From Pseudomonadota bacterium (GTDB lineage Bacteria; Desulfobacterota; Desulfobacteria; Desulfobacterales; JAHIVH01), in the NCBI GenBank assembly GCA_018816735.1, contig JAHIVH010000070.1, forward strand, positions 1 to 64,000: DNA of 64,000 nucleotides. Reading direction: 5' to 3'. Both the position numbers and the translations under genes were made by a program. The notes under the pieces were generated by a model. That model was not told the DNA's origin. It made no database searches and was given only the letters and a program-made list of their open reading frames with translations. This document shows, in pieces, positions 28,538 to 38,877 of this stretch. How positions within the stretch are numbered: position 1 is the stretch's first letter; every line of letters starts with the position of its first letter.

Positions 28538-29683
28538 ATGAAAGCAATATTAGCATTAGAAAGTGGCAGAATATTTCCCTGCAGGTCTTTTACCGGGCCT
28601 GGCGAGGCAACGGGAGAAGTTGTCTTCAATACCAGCATGACCGGTTATCAGGAAATACTGACCGATCCTTCGTACCGCGGGCAGATGGTCACCATGACCT
28701 ATCCCCTGATTGGCAATTACGGGGTCAATCCTGAAGATGTCGAGTCAGACAGGATTCAGGTGTCAGCCTTTATTGTCAAAGAATATCAGGATTTCCCCTC
28801 AAACTTCAGATCCCGTGGCACGCTTGCCGACTATCTGAAAAAAGAAGGCATCATAGGGATTGAAGACCTGGATACCCGAGCGCTGACCCGGCATATCAGA
28901 AACGCGGGCTCCATGCGTGCGGTGATCTCAACGGAAGATGTGGCACCTGAAATACTTGTTGGAAAAGCAAAAAATATCCCTGACATGGCGGGGCAGGATT
29001 TGGTAAAACTGGTCACAACCGACACCCCGTATCGCTGGGTGGACAACAAACCCTCGCTATGCAACATGGAAACCACCATGCTTTCATCAGATATCTGGAA
29101 ACACAAGGCCGACAAATTGTCTGTGGTCGCATTGGATTATGGGATCAAGTACAATATTATCAGGTGCCTGGAAAAAGTGGGCTGTGAGGTCATTGTTGTT
29201 CCGGCAACCACATCGGCAGCGGACATCAAATCCATGAAACCGGACGGTATCTTTCTGTCGAACGGCCCTGGTGACCCGGAACCGGTTACCTATGCCATTG
29301 ACACCCTTAAAAAACTCGTGGGGTTCCGCCCCATGTTCGGCATCTGCCTGGGCCATCAGCTTTTAAGCATTGCCCTTGGCGGAAAAACCTACAAACTGAA
29401 ATTCGGTCACCGGGGCGGGAATCAGCCTGCCAAAAACCTGATGTCCTCAAAAGTGGAAATCACCTCGCAAAACCACGGGTTTGCGGTTGACCTGGACAGC
29501 ATGACAGGCAAATCACTGGAGCTGGTTCATGTGAATCTGAACGACAACACCGTAGAAGGATTCAGGCACAAAGATTATCCCATTTTTGCCGTTCAATATC
29601 ATCCGGAAGCGTCTCCAGGACCCCATGATGCTTCATATCTTTTTGATGAATTTGTAAACCTAATGAAAGAACATAAAAAATAA
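28538..29683 (+). CDS. carA: Carbamoyl-phosphate synthase small subunit
   Basis: A 381-residue glutaminase subunit that supplies ammonia to CarB for carbamoyl phosphate, used in arginine and pyrimidine synthesis. The N-terminal domain has TGYQEILTDPSYRGQMVTMT. The class I glutamine amidotransferase triad is complete: Cys in FGICLGHQ (about residue 268), then His and Glu in QYHPEASPGPHD. Length is typical. The stop is 3 bp from carB. The ribosome binding site is weak. The region upstream shows no recognised ARG box or attenuator. Confidence 0.97.
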   Translation: MKAILALESGRIFPCRSFTGPGEATGEVVFNTSMTGYQEILTDPSYRGQMVTMTYPLIGNYGVNPEDVESDRIQVSAFIVKEYQDFPSNFRSRGTLADYLKKEGIIGIEDLDTRALTRHIRNAGSMRAVISTEDVAPEILVGKAKNIPDMAGQDLVKLVTTDTPYRWVDNKPSLCNMETTMLSSDIWKHKADKLSVVALDYGIKYNIIRCLEKVGCEVIVVPATTSAADIKSMKPDGIFLSNGPGDPEPVTYAIDTLKKLVGFRPMFGICLGHQLLSIALGGKTYKLKFGHRGGNQPAKNLMSSKVEITSQNHGFAVDLDSMTGKSLELVHVNLNDNTVEGFRHKDYPIFAVQYHPEASPGPHDASYLFDEFVNLMKEHKK

Positions 29684-29686
29684 AAA

Positions 29687-32600
29687 ATGCCAAAACGTAC
29701 TGATATCAAGAAAATTCTGATCATTGGTGCCGGGCCGATTATCATCAGCCAGGCGTGTGAATTTGACTATTCCGGTACCCAGGCATGCAAAGCCTTGAAA
29801 GAAGAAGGGTATGACGTTGTACTGATAAACAGCAATCCGGCGACCATCATGACAGACCCGGAGATGGCAGATCGGACGTATGTTGAACCCATTACACCGG
29901 AAGTTGTTGAAAAAATAATTAAAAGAGAACGACCCGACGCCATATTGCCGACCATTGGCGGCCAGACCGGCCTCAATACAGCGATTAAAGTCGCCCAGAT
30001 GGGCGTACTTGAAAAATACAATGTGGAAATGATCGGGGCGTCTATAGAGTCCATCAAAAAAGCAGAAGACCGGGAACTTTTCCGAAACGCCATGCATAAA
30101 ATCGGCTTACGGATTCCCCGGAGCGGGTTTGCCTCAAATATAGAAGAAGCCCGAGAAATCGGTCAAAACATAGGCTATCCGGTGATTGTTCGGCCCAGTT
30201 TCACTCTGGGTGGCACCGGTGGTGGTGTGGCTTACAACCAGGATGATCTTGAAGAACTGGTCAAGTCCGGCCTGGATGCCAGCCTGATTACCCAGGTCAT
30301 GATCGAAGAATCCGTGCTTGGCTGGAAAGAATACGAGCTTGAAGTGGTTCGGGATAGAAAAGACAATGTCGTCATCATCTGTTCCATTGAAAATATTGAC
30401 CCCATGGGGGTACATACTGGCGACAGCATCACCGTTGCCCCTCAACAGACACTTTCAGACAAAGAATACCAGTTAATGAGGGATGCCTCTATCGCCATCA
30501 TGAGGGAAATCGGTGTGGATACCGGCGGATCAAACGTCCAGTTTGCCATCAACCCCAAAGATGGGGAGATGGTTGTGGTTGAAATGAACCCAAGGGTATC
30601 CAGGAGTTCAGCGCTCGCCTCCAAAGCCACAGGATTTCCCATTGCAAAAATTGCCGCAAAGCTGGCTGTCGGGTATACGCTGGATGAAATCCCCAATGAC
30701 ATTACCGGTGAAACCCTGGCATCGTTCGAACCGACCCTTGATTATTGCGTAATTAAAATCCCCAGATGGACATTTGAAAAATTTCCGGAAACAGAAGATG
30801 TGTTAACCACATCCATGAAATCTGTGGGCGAGACCATGTCCATTGGCCGGACATTCAAGGAAGCTTTTCAAAAAGCACTCCGCTCACTTGAAATCGGCCG
30901 CCACGGGTTTGGGGCAGATGGCAGAGATCTCATGGAAGTAGAAGGCCGGGAACCAACGGCAAGTGAAATCGAACAAAAGCTCACCACACCCAATTCTCAG
31001 CGAATATTTTATATCAGATATGCGCTTCTGAATGGTTTTTCAATCGATACCATCTATGAAAGAACCGGCATCGATCCCTGGTTTTTAAACCAGTTCAAAC
31101 AGATTACCGATCTTGAACAGGCGATCAGGGAAGTAGGGAAAAACATTTCTCCTGAACTTCTTAAAAAAACCAAAGCCTGGGGGTTTTCAGATATCCAGCT
31201 TGGTTTTCTGACCGGTATGGATGAGCCTGCCATCAAGTCACTTCGGAAACAGCAGAACCTGATGCCGGTCTACAAACTCGTGGATACATGTGCGGCGGAA
31301 TTCAAAGCCTCAACCCCTTACTATTATTCCACCTATGAAACGGAAAATGAAGCAAGAGTCTCCAACCGTAAAAAAATCATGATTCTTGGTGGCGGTCCCA
31401 ACCGGATCGGCCAGGGAATCGAATTTGACTACTGCTGTGTCCATGCGTCCTTTGCCCTCAGGGAAGAGGGAATCGAAAGCATCATGGTCAACAGCAATCC
31501 GGAAACCGTGAGCACGGATTACGATACATCGGACAAACTCTATTTCGAACCCTTGACCAAGGAAGATGTGCTTCATATCGTAGAAACGGAAAAACCAGAT
31601 GGTGTTATTGTCCAGTTCGGTGGCCAGACCCCGTTGAATCTTTCAGAAAGCCTTTATAAAGAAGGGGTGAATATTATCGGCACCCAGCCGGAAAGCATCA
31701 GCCGGGCAGAAGACAGAGATTTGTTCCAGGCCATGCTTAAAAAATTAAATCTTGTTCAGCCTGCAAACGGCATTGCCAAAAGTTACAAGGAAGCCAAATC
31801 CATTGCCGAAAAAATCGGCTATCCGGTAATTGTACGTCCGTCTTTTGTTCTGGGGGGACGAGCCATGAAAATCATCTATGAACCGGAAGATCTTGAAAAT
31901 TTCGTCAAACTGGCCATTGCGGCCTCACCAGGTCATCCGATTCTGATCGATAAATTCCTGATGGATGCTGTTGAACTCGATGTGGATGCCATTTCAGACG
32001 GCAAGAAAACAATTATCGCAGGAATTATGGAGCACATTGAGGAAGCAGGCATTCATTCCGGTGACTCGGCATGTGTGTTGCCCCCTTACTCGATCAAAAA
32101 GAACCTTCTGGATGAAATTTCAGATGCCACCAAAAAAATGGCAAAGGAACTGAATGTTGTGGGCCTCATGAACGTTCAGTATGCCATCAAGGATGAAAAG
32201 GTATATGTCATCGAAGTCAACCCCAGGGCATCCAGGACCGTTCCTTTTGTCAGCAAAGCCACTGGCATACCTTTTGCCAAAATCGCCACCAAGGTCATGG
32301 TGGGCAAAACCCTTGATGAACTGGGGATTAAAACGGAAAAAACACCCCGTCATTTCTCTGTGAAAGAAGCGGTCCTTCCCTTTGACCGGTTCCCAAAGGT
32401 CGACACCCTTCTAGGTCCGGAAATGAAATCCACGGGTGAGGTCATGGGCATTGACGATGATTTCGGCTCTGCTTTTGCCAAGGCACAACTGGGTGCCAGG
32501 CAGAACCTGACCACGGCCGGTACGGTTTTTATCAGTGTAAAGGACAGTGATAAAAAGGCGTCCCTCAATATTGCCATCAAATTTGTGGAGCTGGGATTTA

Positions 32601-32917
32601 CGATTATGGCCACGGACGGGACTTCTGCCTATTTTGAAGACCATGGCATCAAAAACAAGAAAGTAAACAAAGTGTCCATAGGAAGGCCTCATGTTGTGGA
32701 CGCGATCAAGAACAATGAAATTCAGCTTGTCATCAACACGGCCTCAAACACGGAAACCAAGATGGACGGTTATAAAATCAGAAGAAGTGCGCTGAGATTC
32801 AACATTCCTTATGCCACAACCATTGCAGGGGCACATGCCATCTGCAAGGCTGTCACAGCTCTTAAGAAAAAAGAACTGACGGTTCAAACCATTCAGGAGT
32901 ATCACAGCAGATCATGA
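29687..32917 (+). CDS. carB: Carbamoyl-phosphate synthase large subunit
   Basis: A 1076-residue enzyme making carbamoyl phosphate from bicarbonate, ammonia and two ATP. Two homologous ATP-grasp halves are visible: [20 protein letters not shown] with [12 protein letters not shown] in the first, and [20 protein letters not shown] with [11 protein letters not shown] in the second. The C-terminal MGS-like allosteric domain follows ([20 protein letters not shown]). Length is standard. It lies 3 bp after carA, and its stop overlaps the purF start by 4 bp (ATGA), so translation of the three is probably coupled. Confidence 0.97.
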   Translation: MPKRTDIKKILIIGAGPIIISQACEFDYSGTQACKALKEEGYDVVLINSNPATIMTDPEMADRTYVEPITPEVVEKIIKRERPDAILPTIGGQTGLNTAIKVAQMGVLEKYNVEMIGASIESIKKAEDRELFRNAMHKIGLRIPRSGFASNIEEAREIGQNIGYPVIVRPSFTLGGTGGGVAYNQDDLEELVKSGLDASLITQVMIEESVLGWKEYELEVVRDRKDNVVIICSIENIDPMGVHTGDSITVAPQQTLSDKEYQLMRDASIAIMREIGVDTGGSNVQFAINPKDGEMVVVEMNPRVSRSSALASKATGFPIAKIAAKLAVGYTLDEIPNDITGETLASFEPTLDYCVIKIPRWTFEKFPETEDVLTTSMKSVGETMSIGRTFKEAFQKALRSLEIGRHGFGADGRDLMEVEGREPTASEIEQKLTTPNSQRIFYIRYALLNGFSIDTIYERTGIDPWFLNQFKQITDLEQAIREVGKNISPELLKKTKAWGFSDIQLGFLTGMDEPAIKSLRKQQNLMPVYKLVDTCAAEFKASTPYYYSTYETENEARVSNRKKIMILGGGPNRIGQGIEFDYCCVHASFALREEGIESIMVNSNPETVSTDYDTSDKLYFEPLTKEDVLHIVETEKPDGVIVQFGGQTPLNLSESLYKEGVNIIGTQPESISRAEDRDLFQAMLKKLNLVQPANGIAKSYKEAKSIAEKIGYPVIVRPSFVLGGRAMKIIYEPEDLENFVKLAIAASPGHPILIDKFLMDAVELDVDAISDGKKTIIAGIMEHIEEAGIHSGDSACVLPPYSIKKNLLDEISDATKKMAKELNVVGLMNVQYAIKDEKVYVIEVNPRASRTVPFVSKATGIPFAKIATKVMVGKTLDELGIKTEKTPRHFSVKEAVLPFDRFPKVDTLLGPEMKSTGEVMGIDDDFGSAFAKAQLGARQNLTTAGTVFISVKDSDKKASLNIAIKFVELGFTIMATDGTSAYFEDHGIKNKKVNKVSIGRPHVVDAIKNNEIQLVINTASNTETKMDGYKIRRSALRFNIPYATTIAGAHAICKAVTALKKKELTVQTIQEYHSRS

Positions 32918-34323
32918 ACAAACCAGAAAGACCCCGGGACGAATGCGGTATTTTCGGTATTTTCGATCATCCCGAAGCAGCAAAAATAACCTATTTTGGT
33001 CTTTATGCCCTTCAGCACCGCGGGCAGGAAAGTGCCGGCATTGCTGTTGCCAGAGATAAAAATATTTTTGTTCATAAAGGCATGGGCCTCGTACCTGATA
33101 TTTTTGATATGGACGACATGCGTCAGCTTGAGGGGCAAAGTGCCATCGGTCATGTCCGATATTCAACCACAGGCAGTTCGGTTTTAAGGAACGCCCAGCC
33201 CTTTTTTGCCCGCCACAAAGGTAAAACCTACGCTGTTGCCCACAACGGCAACCTGGTCAATGCAAATAGTCTGAAAAAAGAGCTTGAGGAAGAAGGCTCC
33301 ATATTTCAGACCACCATGGACAGTGAAATTGCCATTCATATCTTTATCAAAAACCTGCAGTACGGATTTACAGAAGCGTTGCAAAGAACCGTCGCCAAAC
33401 TCAAAGGCGCCTTTTCCTTTATTGTTTTAACCGGTAAAGGAGAAGTGGTCGGCATTAAAGATCCAAATGGATTCAGACCATTATGCCTTGGCAAATTGAA
33501 TGAAAAATATGTGCTGGCATCAGAAACCTGCGCCCTTGATCTGGTACAGGCGGAATTTATTCGTGAACTGGACCCAGGTGAAATCGTCATCATCGGAGAA
33601 AACGGATTAACCAGCATCAAGCCTGAAAAAAAGACCAGGCGCACGTTCTGCATATTTGAATATATCTATTTTGCAAGGCCGGACAGCACATTTTTCGGTA
33701 AAAACGTCTATCTGGTCCGAAAAGAGCACGGGAAGGAGCTTGCAAGGGAAGCCCATGTGGATGCCGATCTTGTGATGCCGTTCCCGGATTCGGGCAACTA
33801 TGCCGCCATCGGGTATTCTGAAGAATCCGGCATTCCATTTGAAATGGGAATGATCCGAAACCATTATGTGGGAAGGACATTTATCCAGCCCACTCAGTCC
33901 ATGCGTGATTTTGGTGTCCGCGTCAAGTTGAATCCGGTCAAGGAACTGCTGAAGGGAAAAGACATCATTATCATCGAGGACTCCATCATTCGAGGCACAA
34001 CAGCCAAAACCAGGGTAAAAGAACTGCGTAAACTGGGCGTCCAAAAAGTCCACATGAGAATCAGTTGCCCACCTCACAGGCATCCGTGCTTTTATGGCAT
34101 CGACTTTTCAAGCAAGGGTGAACTGATCGCCGCGAAAAAATCGATTGAGGAACTACGGGAATATCTGGGCCTGGATACCCTTCATTATCTGAGCCTTGAT
34201 GGTCTATTAAGATCCACAGGTGTTGATGATCCGGAAAACAATTTCTGCAAAGCATGCTTTGACGGCAAATATCCCGTAGCCTATGATGAGTGTTTTACCA
34301 AAGACTGTCTTGAAAATGGTTAG
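32914..34323 (+). CDS. purF: Amidophosphoribosyltransferase (iron-sulfur type)
   Basis: A 469-residue first enzyme of purine synthesis, making phosphoribosylamine from PRPP and glutamine. The nucleophile Cys11 lies in [10 protein letters not shown] after a 10-residue propeptide, as in B. subtilis PurF. The PRPP loop is [13 protein letters not shown]. Cysteines for the [4Fe-4S] cluster are present (YIYFARPD region aside, in [11 protein letters not shown] and [13 protein letters not shown]). The start overlaps the carB stop, linking pyrimidine/arginine and purine entry steps on one transcript. Confidence 0.96.
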   Translation: MNKPERPRDECGIFGIFDHPEAAKITYFGLYALQHRGQESAGIAVARDKNIFVHKGMGLVPDIFDMDDMRQLEGQSAIGHVRYSTTGSSVLRNAQPFFARHKGKTYAVAHNGNLVNANSLKKELEEEGSIFQTTMDSEIAIHIFIKNLQYGFTEALQRTVAKLKGAFSFIVLTGKGEVVGIKDPNGFRPLCLGKLNEKYVLASETCALDLVQAEFIRELDPGEIVIIGENGLTSIKPEKKTRRTFCIFEYIYFARPDSTFFGKNVYLVRKEHGKELAREAHVDADLVMPFPDSGNYAAIGYSEESGIPFEMGMIRNHYVGRTFIQPTQSMRDFGVRVKLNPVKELLKGKDIIIIEDSIIRGTTAKTRVKELRKLGVQKVHMRISCPPHRHPCFYGIDFSSKGELIAAKKSIEELREYLGLDTLHYLSLDGLLRSTGVDDPENNFCKACFDGKYPVAYDECFTKDCLENG

Positions 34324-34439
34324 ACTTTTTGGGAAATAATCAGTATATTAAATAGTCTTTTTCATTATAGCTTGGGCTGAATCTTCCATCCGTTTGTTTT
34401 TATTAACGTTCTGGCTATACATTACCTTGAGGTGGCCAA

Positions 34440-34952
34440 ATGATCGAAACAAAATACCTGAAAGACAATATTGAAAATATTCAGAAACTCATGACGATTC
34501 CTGCCTTGAAAAATTTTGAGGCACAGAATCTGGGAAAACTGCTCAAGTTGAGCAAAGTCAGAGAATATGAAGATGGTGAAATCATTATCCGGGAGGGTGA
34601 TGTGGATCCCTGGCTCTATTTTCTTCTTTCAGGAAAGATCAAGGTTGTCAAGGAAGGCGTCCAGATCAATGTCATCGGCAAAATCGGTGAAATTTTCGGT
34701 GAAATGCGTATTATAGACAGCATGAGCCGGTCCGCATCCGTGTATGCGATTGGAACAACGATTTGCCTGGCCGTGGATACATCTGCAAAGGATAAGCTGG
34801 CTTCAGATGACAAACGCGATGAACGAATTGATTTTATTCTTCTTCTTTACAGAATTTTTGCAGAATACATGTCTGTGCGACTTCGTCTGACCAGCGAAAA
34901 GCTCGCCAAGGCATTCCATGAAATTGACGAGCTTAAAAAACAAGTACCTTAA
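34440..34952 (+). CDS. Cyclic-nucleotide-binding domain protein without DNA-binding domain
   Basis: A 170-residue protein made of one cNMP-binding domain (about residues 25-140) and a C-terminal helix. The phosphate-binding cassette reads GEIFGEMRIIDSMSRSASV, keeping the Glu and Arg that contact the ribose and phosphate in CRP/PKA domains. Unlike CRP/FNR proteins there is no helix-turn-helix after the C-helix, so it probably acts by protein contact. GAGGTGG precedes the start. A radical SAM gene follows 18 bp downstream. The CHASE2 cyclase at 10459-12729 is the only cNMP synthase visible here and could supply the ligand (inference). Confidence 0.85.
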   Translation: MIETKYLKDNIENIQKLMTIPALKNFEAQNLGKLLKLSKVREYEDGEIIIREGDVDPWLYFLLSGKIKVVKEGVQINVIGKIGEIFGEMRIIDSMSRSASVYAIGTTICLAVDTSAKDKLASDDKRDERIDFILLLYRIFAEYMSVRLRLTSEKLAKAFHEIDELKKQVP

Positions 34953-34970
34953 GTTTCTGTATGACCTATA

Positions 34971-35984
34971 ATGAAAAAAACCGTATCGTTTTCCAAACGC
35001 GCAACAAACATCTTTTTCCATATTCTGACATCGTGCAATCTGAAATGCCGTCATTGCTATATCAATAAACGTGAACATGGGACATCAACACTCCCCATAG
35101 ACACCATAGAAACCTGGCTGACCTGTTTCGCCCATAAAAACAGAGAGGCAAACGTGATTTTCCTGGGCGGTGAACCCACGCTTCATCCAGACCTGGCTCA
35201 GGCCATCAGAAAGGCAAGATCTCTTCATTACCAGTCTGTTACGGTCGACACCAACGGATACCTGTTTCACGATTTTTTATCTGCCATTTCTCCTTCGGAT
35301 GTCGATTTCCTGAGCTTCAGCCTGGACGGGGCTACTCGAAAAACCAACGATTTTATCCGGGGTGAGGGATGTTTCGACACATGCGTTGCAGGAATTCAAA
35401 AAGCGGTTGAAAGGGGCTTCAGCACGAGCCTGATATTCACGGCAAGCCGGTTGAATATCCATGAGCTCGACATGATGGTACCGTTTATCCGCAAACTGGG
35501 GATCAATCGGTTTTTCATTCAGGTAATAGGCATCCGAGGGAATCCGGCTGCCGAAAAATCATCTGAGGAATTAGAAAATCCGCTTCAGCTCACCCGGGAT
35601 GAATGGGACAGACGGATTCCAACCGTGGCAGAAAAGGTCGCTCAATCAGGAATCATGGTCACGTACCCGAAGGTTTTTCTGGACCTTGACGAACCGTTCG
35701 AATGCGCAGGTCTTGTGGCGGACAATTATTTTATTTTCCCCAACGGCAGGGTTTACAGATGCCCGTTGTGTGAGGATTTTCCCCTGCACAGTCTCGCGTT
35801 CAGGGGTGATCGACTGGTCCCCACAGAGAAGATCAATGAAAATGATCTGTTTCAGTTGGACATTCCTGAAGGTTGCGTGATGAACAAGCTGATCCAGCCC
35901 CGGAACATAAAATACAGGGAACCCGGCAAACCCGTTTACAAGATCGCATGCTGCCTATTAAAAGAGACCATTTTGCCGGATTGA
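34971..35984 (+). CDS. Radical SAM protein with cysteine-rich C-terminal region
   Basis: A 337-residue radical SAM enzyme. The cluster motif CxxxCxxC is in TSCNLKCRHCYINK (about residues 22-29). GGEPTLHPDL is the usual SAM-binding GGE segment. The C-terminal third has SPASM-like cysteines: FECAGL, YRCPLCEDF, EGCVMN and IACCLL, probably binding auxiliary clusters. Such proteins modify peptides or act in cofactor maturation. No precursor peptide gene was recognised next to it, so the substrate is unknown. It follows the cNMP-binding gene closely and is probably co-transcribed. Confidence 0.85.
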   Translation: MKKTVSFSKRATNIFFHILTSCNLKCRHCYINKREHGTSTLPIDTIETWLTCFAHKNREANVIFLGGEPTLHPDLAQAIRKARSLHYQSVTVDTNGYLFHDFLSAISPSDVDFLSFSLDGATRKTNDFIRGEGCFDTCVAGIQKAVERGFSTSLIFTASRLNIHELDMMVPFIRKLGINRFFIQVIGIRGNPAAEKSSEELENPLQLTRDEWDRRIPTVAEKVAQSGIMVTYPKVFLDLDEPFECAGLVADNYFIFPNGRVYRCPLCEDFPLHSLAFRGDRLVPTEKINENDLFQLDIPEGCVMNKLIQPRNIKYREPGKPVYKIACCLLKETILPD

Positions 35985-36041
35985 AGATAACGCTCTTTTA
36001 CCTTCAAACAACCTCTGGCTCCCACAACAAGGAATCCATGC

Positions 36042-38387
36042 ATGAATGCAAAACCAACCTATGACGAGCTTGCAAATAAGGTTCAGGAATTAACACGTGA
36101 AAACGAAACTTTAAGATTTCGCCTGCATGCCTTTGATTCGCTCTATGCGTCCATGGTTGAAGGCGTCTGCATTCACGAAATCATTTATGACGAGAACGGC
36201 AAAGCCATTGACTATAAAATCCTCGATATCAACCCCGCCTATGAAAGCATTACATCGATAAAAAGGCAGGATGCGGAGGGTAGACTGGCGTCAGAACTTT
36301 ACGGTGCCGATGAACCACCATACATAGATCTTTATGCAGATGTGGCACGAACAGGCGAACCTGTATTTTTTGACACCTATTTTCCACCCATGGACAAGCA
36401 TTTCTCCATTTCCGTATTCTCTCCTGGCAAAAACCAGTTTGCTACGATCTTTTTTGATATCACCGCACGGAAAAAAGCAGAGGAAGAGCTTGAAAAACTA
36501 TTCACCTTGTCACTTGATATGATCTGTATCGCGGATATAAACACCGCCACGTTTATAAAGGTGAATCCGGCATTTACAAGAACGTTGGGGTTTTCGGAAG
36601 CGGAGCTTCTCGAAAAACCGTTCCTCGATTTCACCCATCCGGACGATCTTTCCCCAACCATTCAGGTCATAGAAAAAAATCTTAAAAAAGGTCAAAATGC
36701 CATCAACTTTGAAAACCGCTACATATGTAAAGATGGCTCTTACCGATGGCTCTCCTGGGTATCTCACCCGGTTCCGGAAAAAGGCATCACCTATGCGGTG
36801 GCCCATGACATCACCGAAAGAAAAAAAGCCGAGTTGGTTTTAAAGGAAAGTGAAAACCGCTTCCGATCGATTATCGAAAATACCGATGCCGGATATTTTT
36901 TCATCGATAAAGAAGGCATCATCAGAGACGTCAATCACTCATGGGTCAGAATGTACCAGTATGCGTCAGCAGATGAAATTATCGGTAGGCATTTTACGGT
37001 TATTCAGAAAGCCGATGATGTTGAACAGGCGAAAGTTTTTGTGGATAGTATCATGAACGGAGACACCCGATTCCTTTCCGGTGAATTCAGCCGGAAATGC
37101 AATGATGGACGTGTCGGATACCACAGCTTTTCCGCAAGGCCTGTGATAAAAATGGAAGAAGTCATCGGCATCGAAGGATTCATTATCGATATCACCGAAA
37201 GAAAAAAGCTTGAAAACCAGCTCCAGCAATCTCATAAAATGGAGGCTATCGGTACACTGGCAGGAGGTATTGCCCATGATTTCAATAATATCCTGGGAAT
37301 CATCATGGGGAATACCGAACTGGCGCTGGATGACGTTCCGGAATGGAATCCCGCATTTTTAAATTTGCAGGAAATCAAAACCGCCAGTTTCCGTGCCAAA
37401 GAGGTCGTAAAGCAGCTGTTAAGTTTCAGCCGTCAGACCGAACAGAAAAAGAAGCCCGTAAAGATACATGCCATTGTGCAGGAATCCCTGAAACTCTTGC
37501 GGGCTTCCATACCGGTCACTGTCGATATCAGAAAGGCCATTCCCAACGATTCTGATACGATCATGGCTGATCCCATTCAAATCCACCAGATACTTTTAAA
37601 CCTCTGCACCAATGCAGCCCATGCCATGGAAGAAAAGGGCGGCACCCTTGACGTCAGGCTTGACACCATAGATCTTGCAAAAGAAAAAACCACGGAGCTG
37701 CACGAATTGCCCCCCGGAAGATACATCAAACTCTCAATTATGGATAATGGATTGGGGATTGAACCGGAAATCAAAGGACGCGTCTTTGATCCTTACTTCA
37801 CCACCCGGCCTTTGGGCAAAGGAACGGGCATGGGATTATCGATTGTCCATGGCATCGTAAAAAATCATCATGGCGCCATCTCCATTTACAGTGAACCGGG
37901 AAAAGGAACCTGTGCAAACGTATTTTTACCGGTCACCAAGGATGCACATCTTTCAGACCAGAAAGAACCAGAAGATGTCCCTTCAGGGCATGAAACCATT
38001 CTCTTTATCGATGATGAACCATCCATTTCTGCAGTAGGAAAGCAGATCCTTGAACGGCTGGGATACCACGTCAAAGCCATGACAAACCCTGAAGAGGCGC
38101 TATCCCTTTTTAGAAAAACCCCAAAAAAATACCATCTGGTGATTACGGACATGACCATGCCCCAACTGACAGGTGACCGCCTGGCAGAAGAAATCATTGC
38201 CATCTCCCCTTCTACACCTATTATTCTGTCAACCGGTTTCAGTGACAGGATAAATGACGAGCGCGCAACCCAAATCGGTATCCGGCGGTATATCGAAAAA
38301 CCCCTTAACAGAAAAGAACTGGCCATTGCTGTAAGGGAAGCCATCGATGGCAAAAAGTATGGATTATCAAAAGATCAGAAAGTCTGA
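36042..38387 (+). CDS. PAS-domain hybrid sensor histidine kinase
   Basis: A 781-residue cytosolic hybrid kinase. A short coiled coil (TYDELANKVQELTRENETLR) leads into three PAS domains (about residues 25-145, 150-265 and 270-390). The phosphoacceptor His lies in GGIAHDFNNILGIIMGNTEL (about 408). The ATPase boxes are NLCTNAAHAM, DNGLGI and GTGMGLSIVHG. A receiver domain follows (about 650-770) with Asp in LVITDMTMPQ. AAGGA lies eight bases before the start. The architecture parallels the kinase at 21918-24323, though the PAS regions differ. Output unknown. Confidence 0.9.
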   Translation: MNAKPTYDELANKVQELTRENETLRFRLHAFDSLYASMVEGVCIHEIIYDENGKAIDYKILDINPAYESITSIKRQDAEGRLASELYGADEPPYIDLYADVARTGEPVFFDTYFPPMDKHFSISVFSPGKNQFATIFFDITARKKAEEELEKLFTLSLDMICIADINTATFIKVNPAFTRTLGFSEAELLEKPFLDFTHPDDLSPTIQVIEKNLKKGQNAINFENRYICKDGSYRWLSWVSHPVPEKGITYAVAHDITERKKAELVLKESENRFRSIIENTDAGYFFIDKEGIIRDVNHSWVRMYQYASADEIIGRHFTVIQKADDVEQAKVFVDSIMNGDTRFLSGEFSRKCNDGRVGYHSFSARPVIKMEEVIGIEGFIIDITERKKLENQLQQSHKMEAIGTLAGGIAHDFNNILGIIMGNTELALDDVPEWNPAFLNLQEIKTASFRAKEVVKQLLSFSRQTEQKKKPVKIHAIVQESLKLLRASIPVTVDIRKAIPNDSDTIMADPIQIHQILLNLCTNAAHAMEEKGGTLDVRLDTIDLAKEKTTELHELPPGRYIKLSIMDNGLGIEPEIKGRVFDPYFTTRPLGKGTGMGLSIVHGIVKNHHGAISIYSEPGKGTCANVFLPVTKDAHLSDQKEPEDVPSGHETILFIDDEPSISAVGKQILERLGYHVKAMTNPEEALSLFRKTPKKYHLVITDMTMPQLTGDRLAEEIIAISPSTPIILSTGFSDRINDERATQIGIRRYIEKPLNRKELAIAVREAIDGKKYGLSKDQKV

Positions 38388-38398
38388 ATTTGAATACG

Positions 38399-38824
38399 TC
38401 AGACCAGATCCTTCAGCAGGCGTTTTAAAAGAATCCGCTCCTCGGTTGTCAGATTTCTTAGTGTTTCTTCGTTGGCCTCCTGCCGGGCCTGATAAAGCTT
38501 GATGACAAATTCCATATCCGCTTCCCTGTTTTTATCCTGAGACAGATAAATCCGTTGAATTCGCCTGTCATCTTCGTCTGTTTTTTTCTCTATCCACCCT
38601 GCCTCGGAAAGTCTGTCAAGCACACCTGAAACCGTTGCATTATCCAGTACCAACCGCTTTCCGATCTCACCAGAGGTGAGGCCGTCCTCTTCAAAGAGTG
38701 TTCCCAAGATCAACCCCTGCACAGTGGTCAACCCATAGGGCTTCAAGCGTTTTTTGAGATTATGCTGGGCTTTCTGATTCCCCTTTGCCAGAAGAAATAC
38801 AATACAGTCCTTATTGGTTACCAT
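38399..38824 (-). CDS. MarR-family transcriptional regulator
   Basis: A regulator of about 141 residues. The winged helix is seen in TTVQGLILGTLFEEDGLTSG, then EIGKRLVLDNATVSGVLDRL, and the wing WIEKKTDEDDRRIQRIYLS. The frame is open to an ATG at 38878 that overlaps the hisD stop (TAATG). ATG 38824 has AGAGGA at ideal spacing and fits the usual N-terminus (MVTNKDCIVFLLAKGNQKA), so it is preferred; an 18-residue longer form coupled to hisD remains possible. The MarR ligand and targets are unknown. It ends 11 bp from the convergent hybrid kinase gene. Confidence 0.82.
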   Translation of the reverse strand: MVTNKDCIVFLLAKGNQKAQHNLKKRLKPYGLTTVQGLILGTLFEEDGLTSGEIGKRLVLDNATVSGVLDRLSEAGWIEKKTDEDDRRIQRIYLSQDKNREADMEFVIKLYQARQEANEETLRNLTTEERILLKRLLKDLV

Positions 38825-38877
38825 ATGGGATTCCTCTTTGGGAATCTCCTTTTTTGCGTGCCGTTCTCCGATATCCA

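Noticed and set aside
33607..34083. 158-codon frame opposite purF
   Set aside because: Antisense to conserved purF motifs; no independent evidence.
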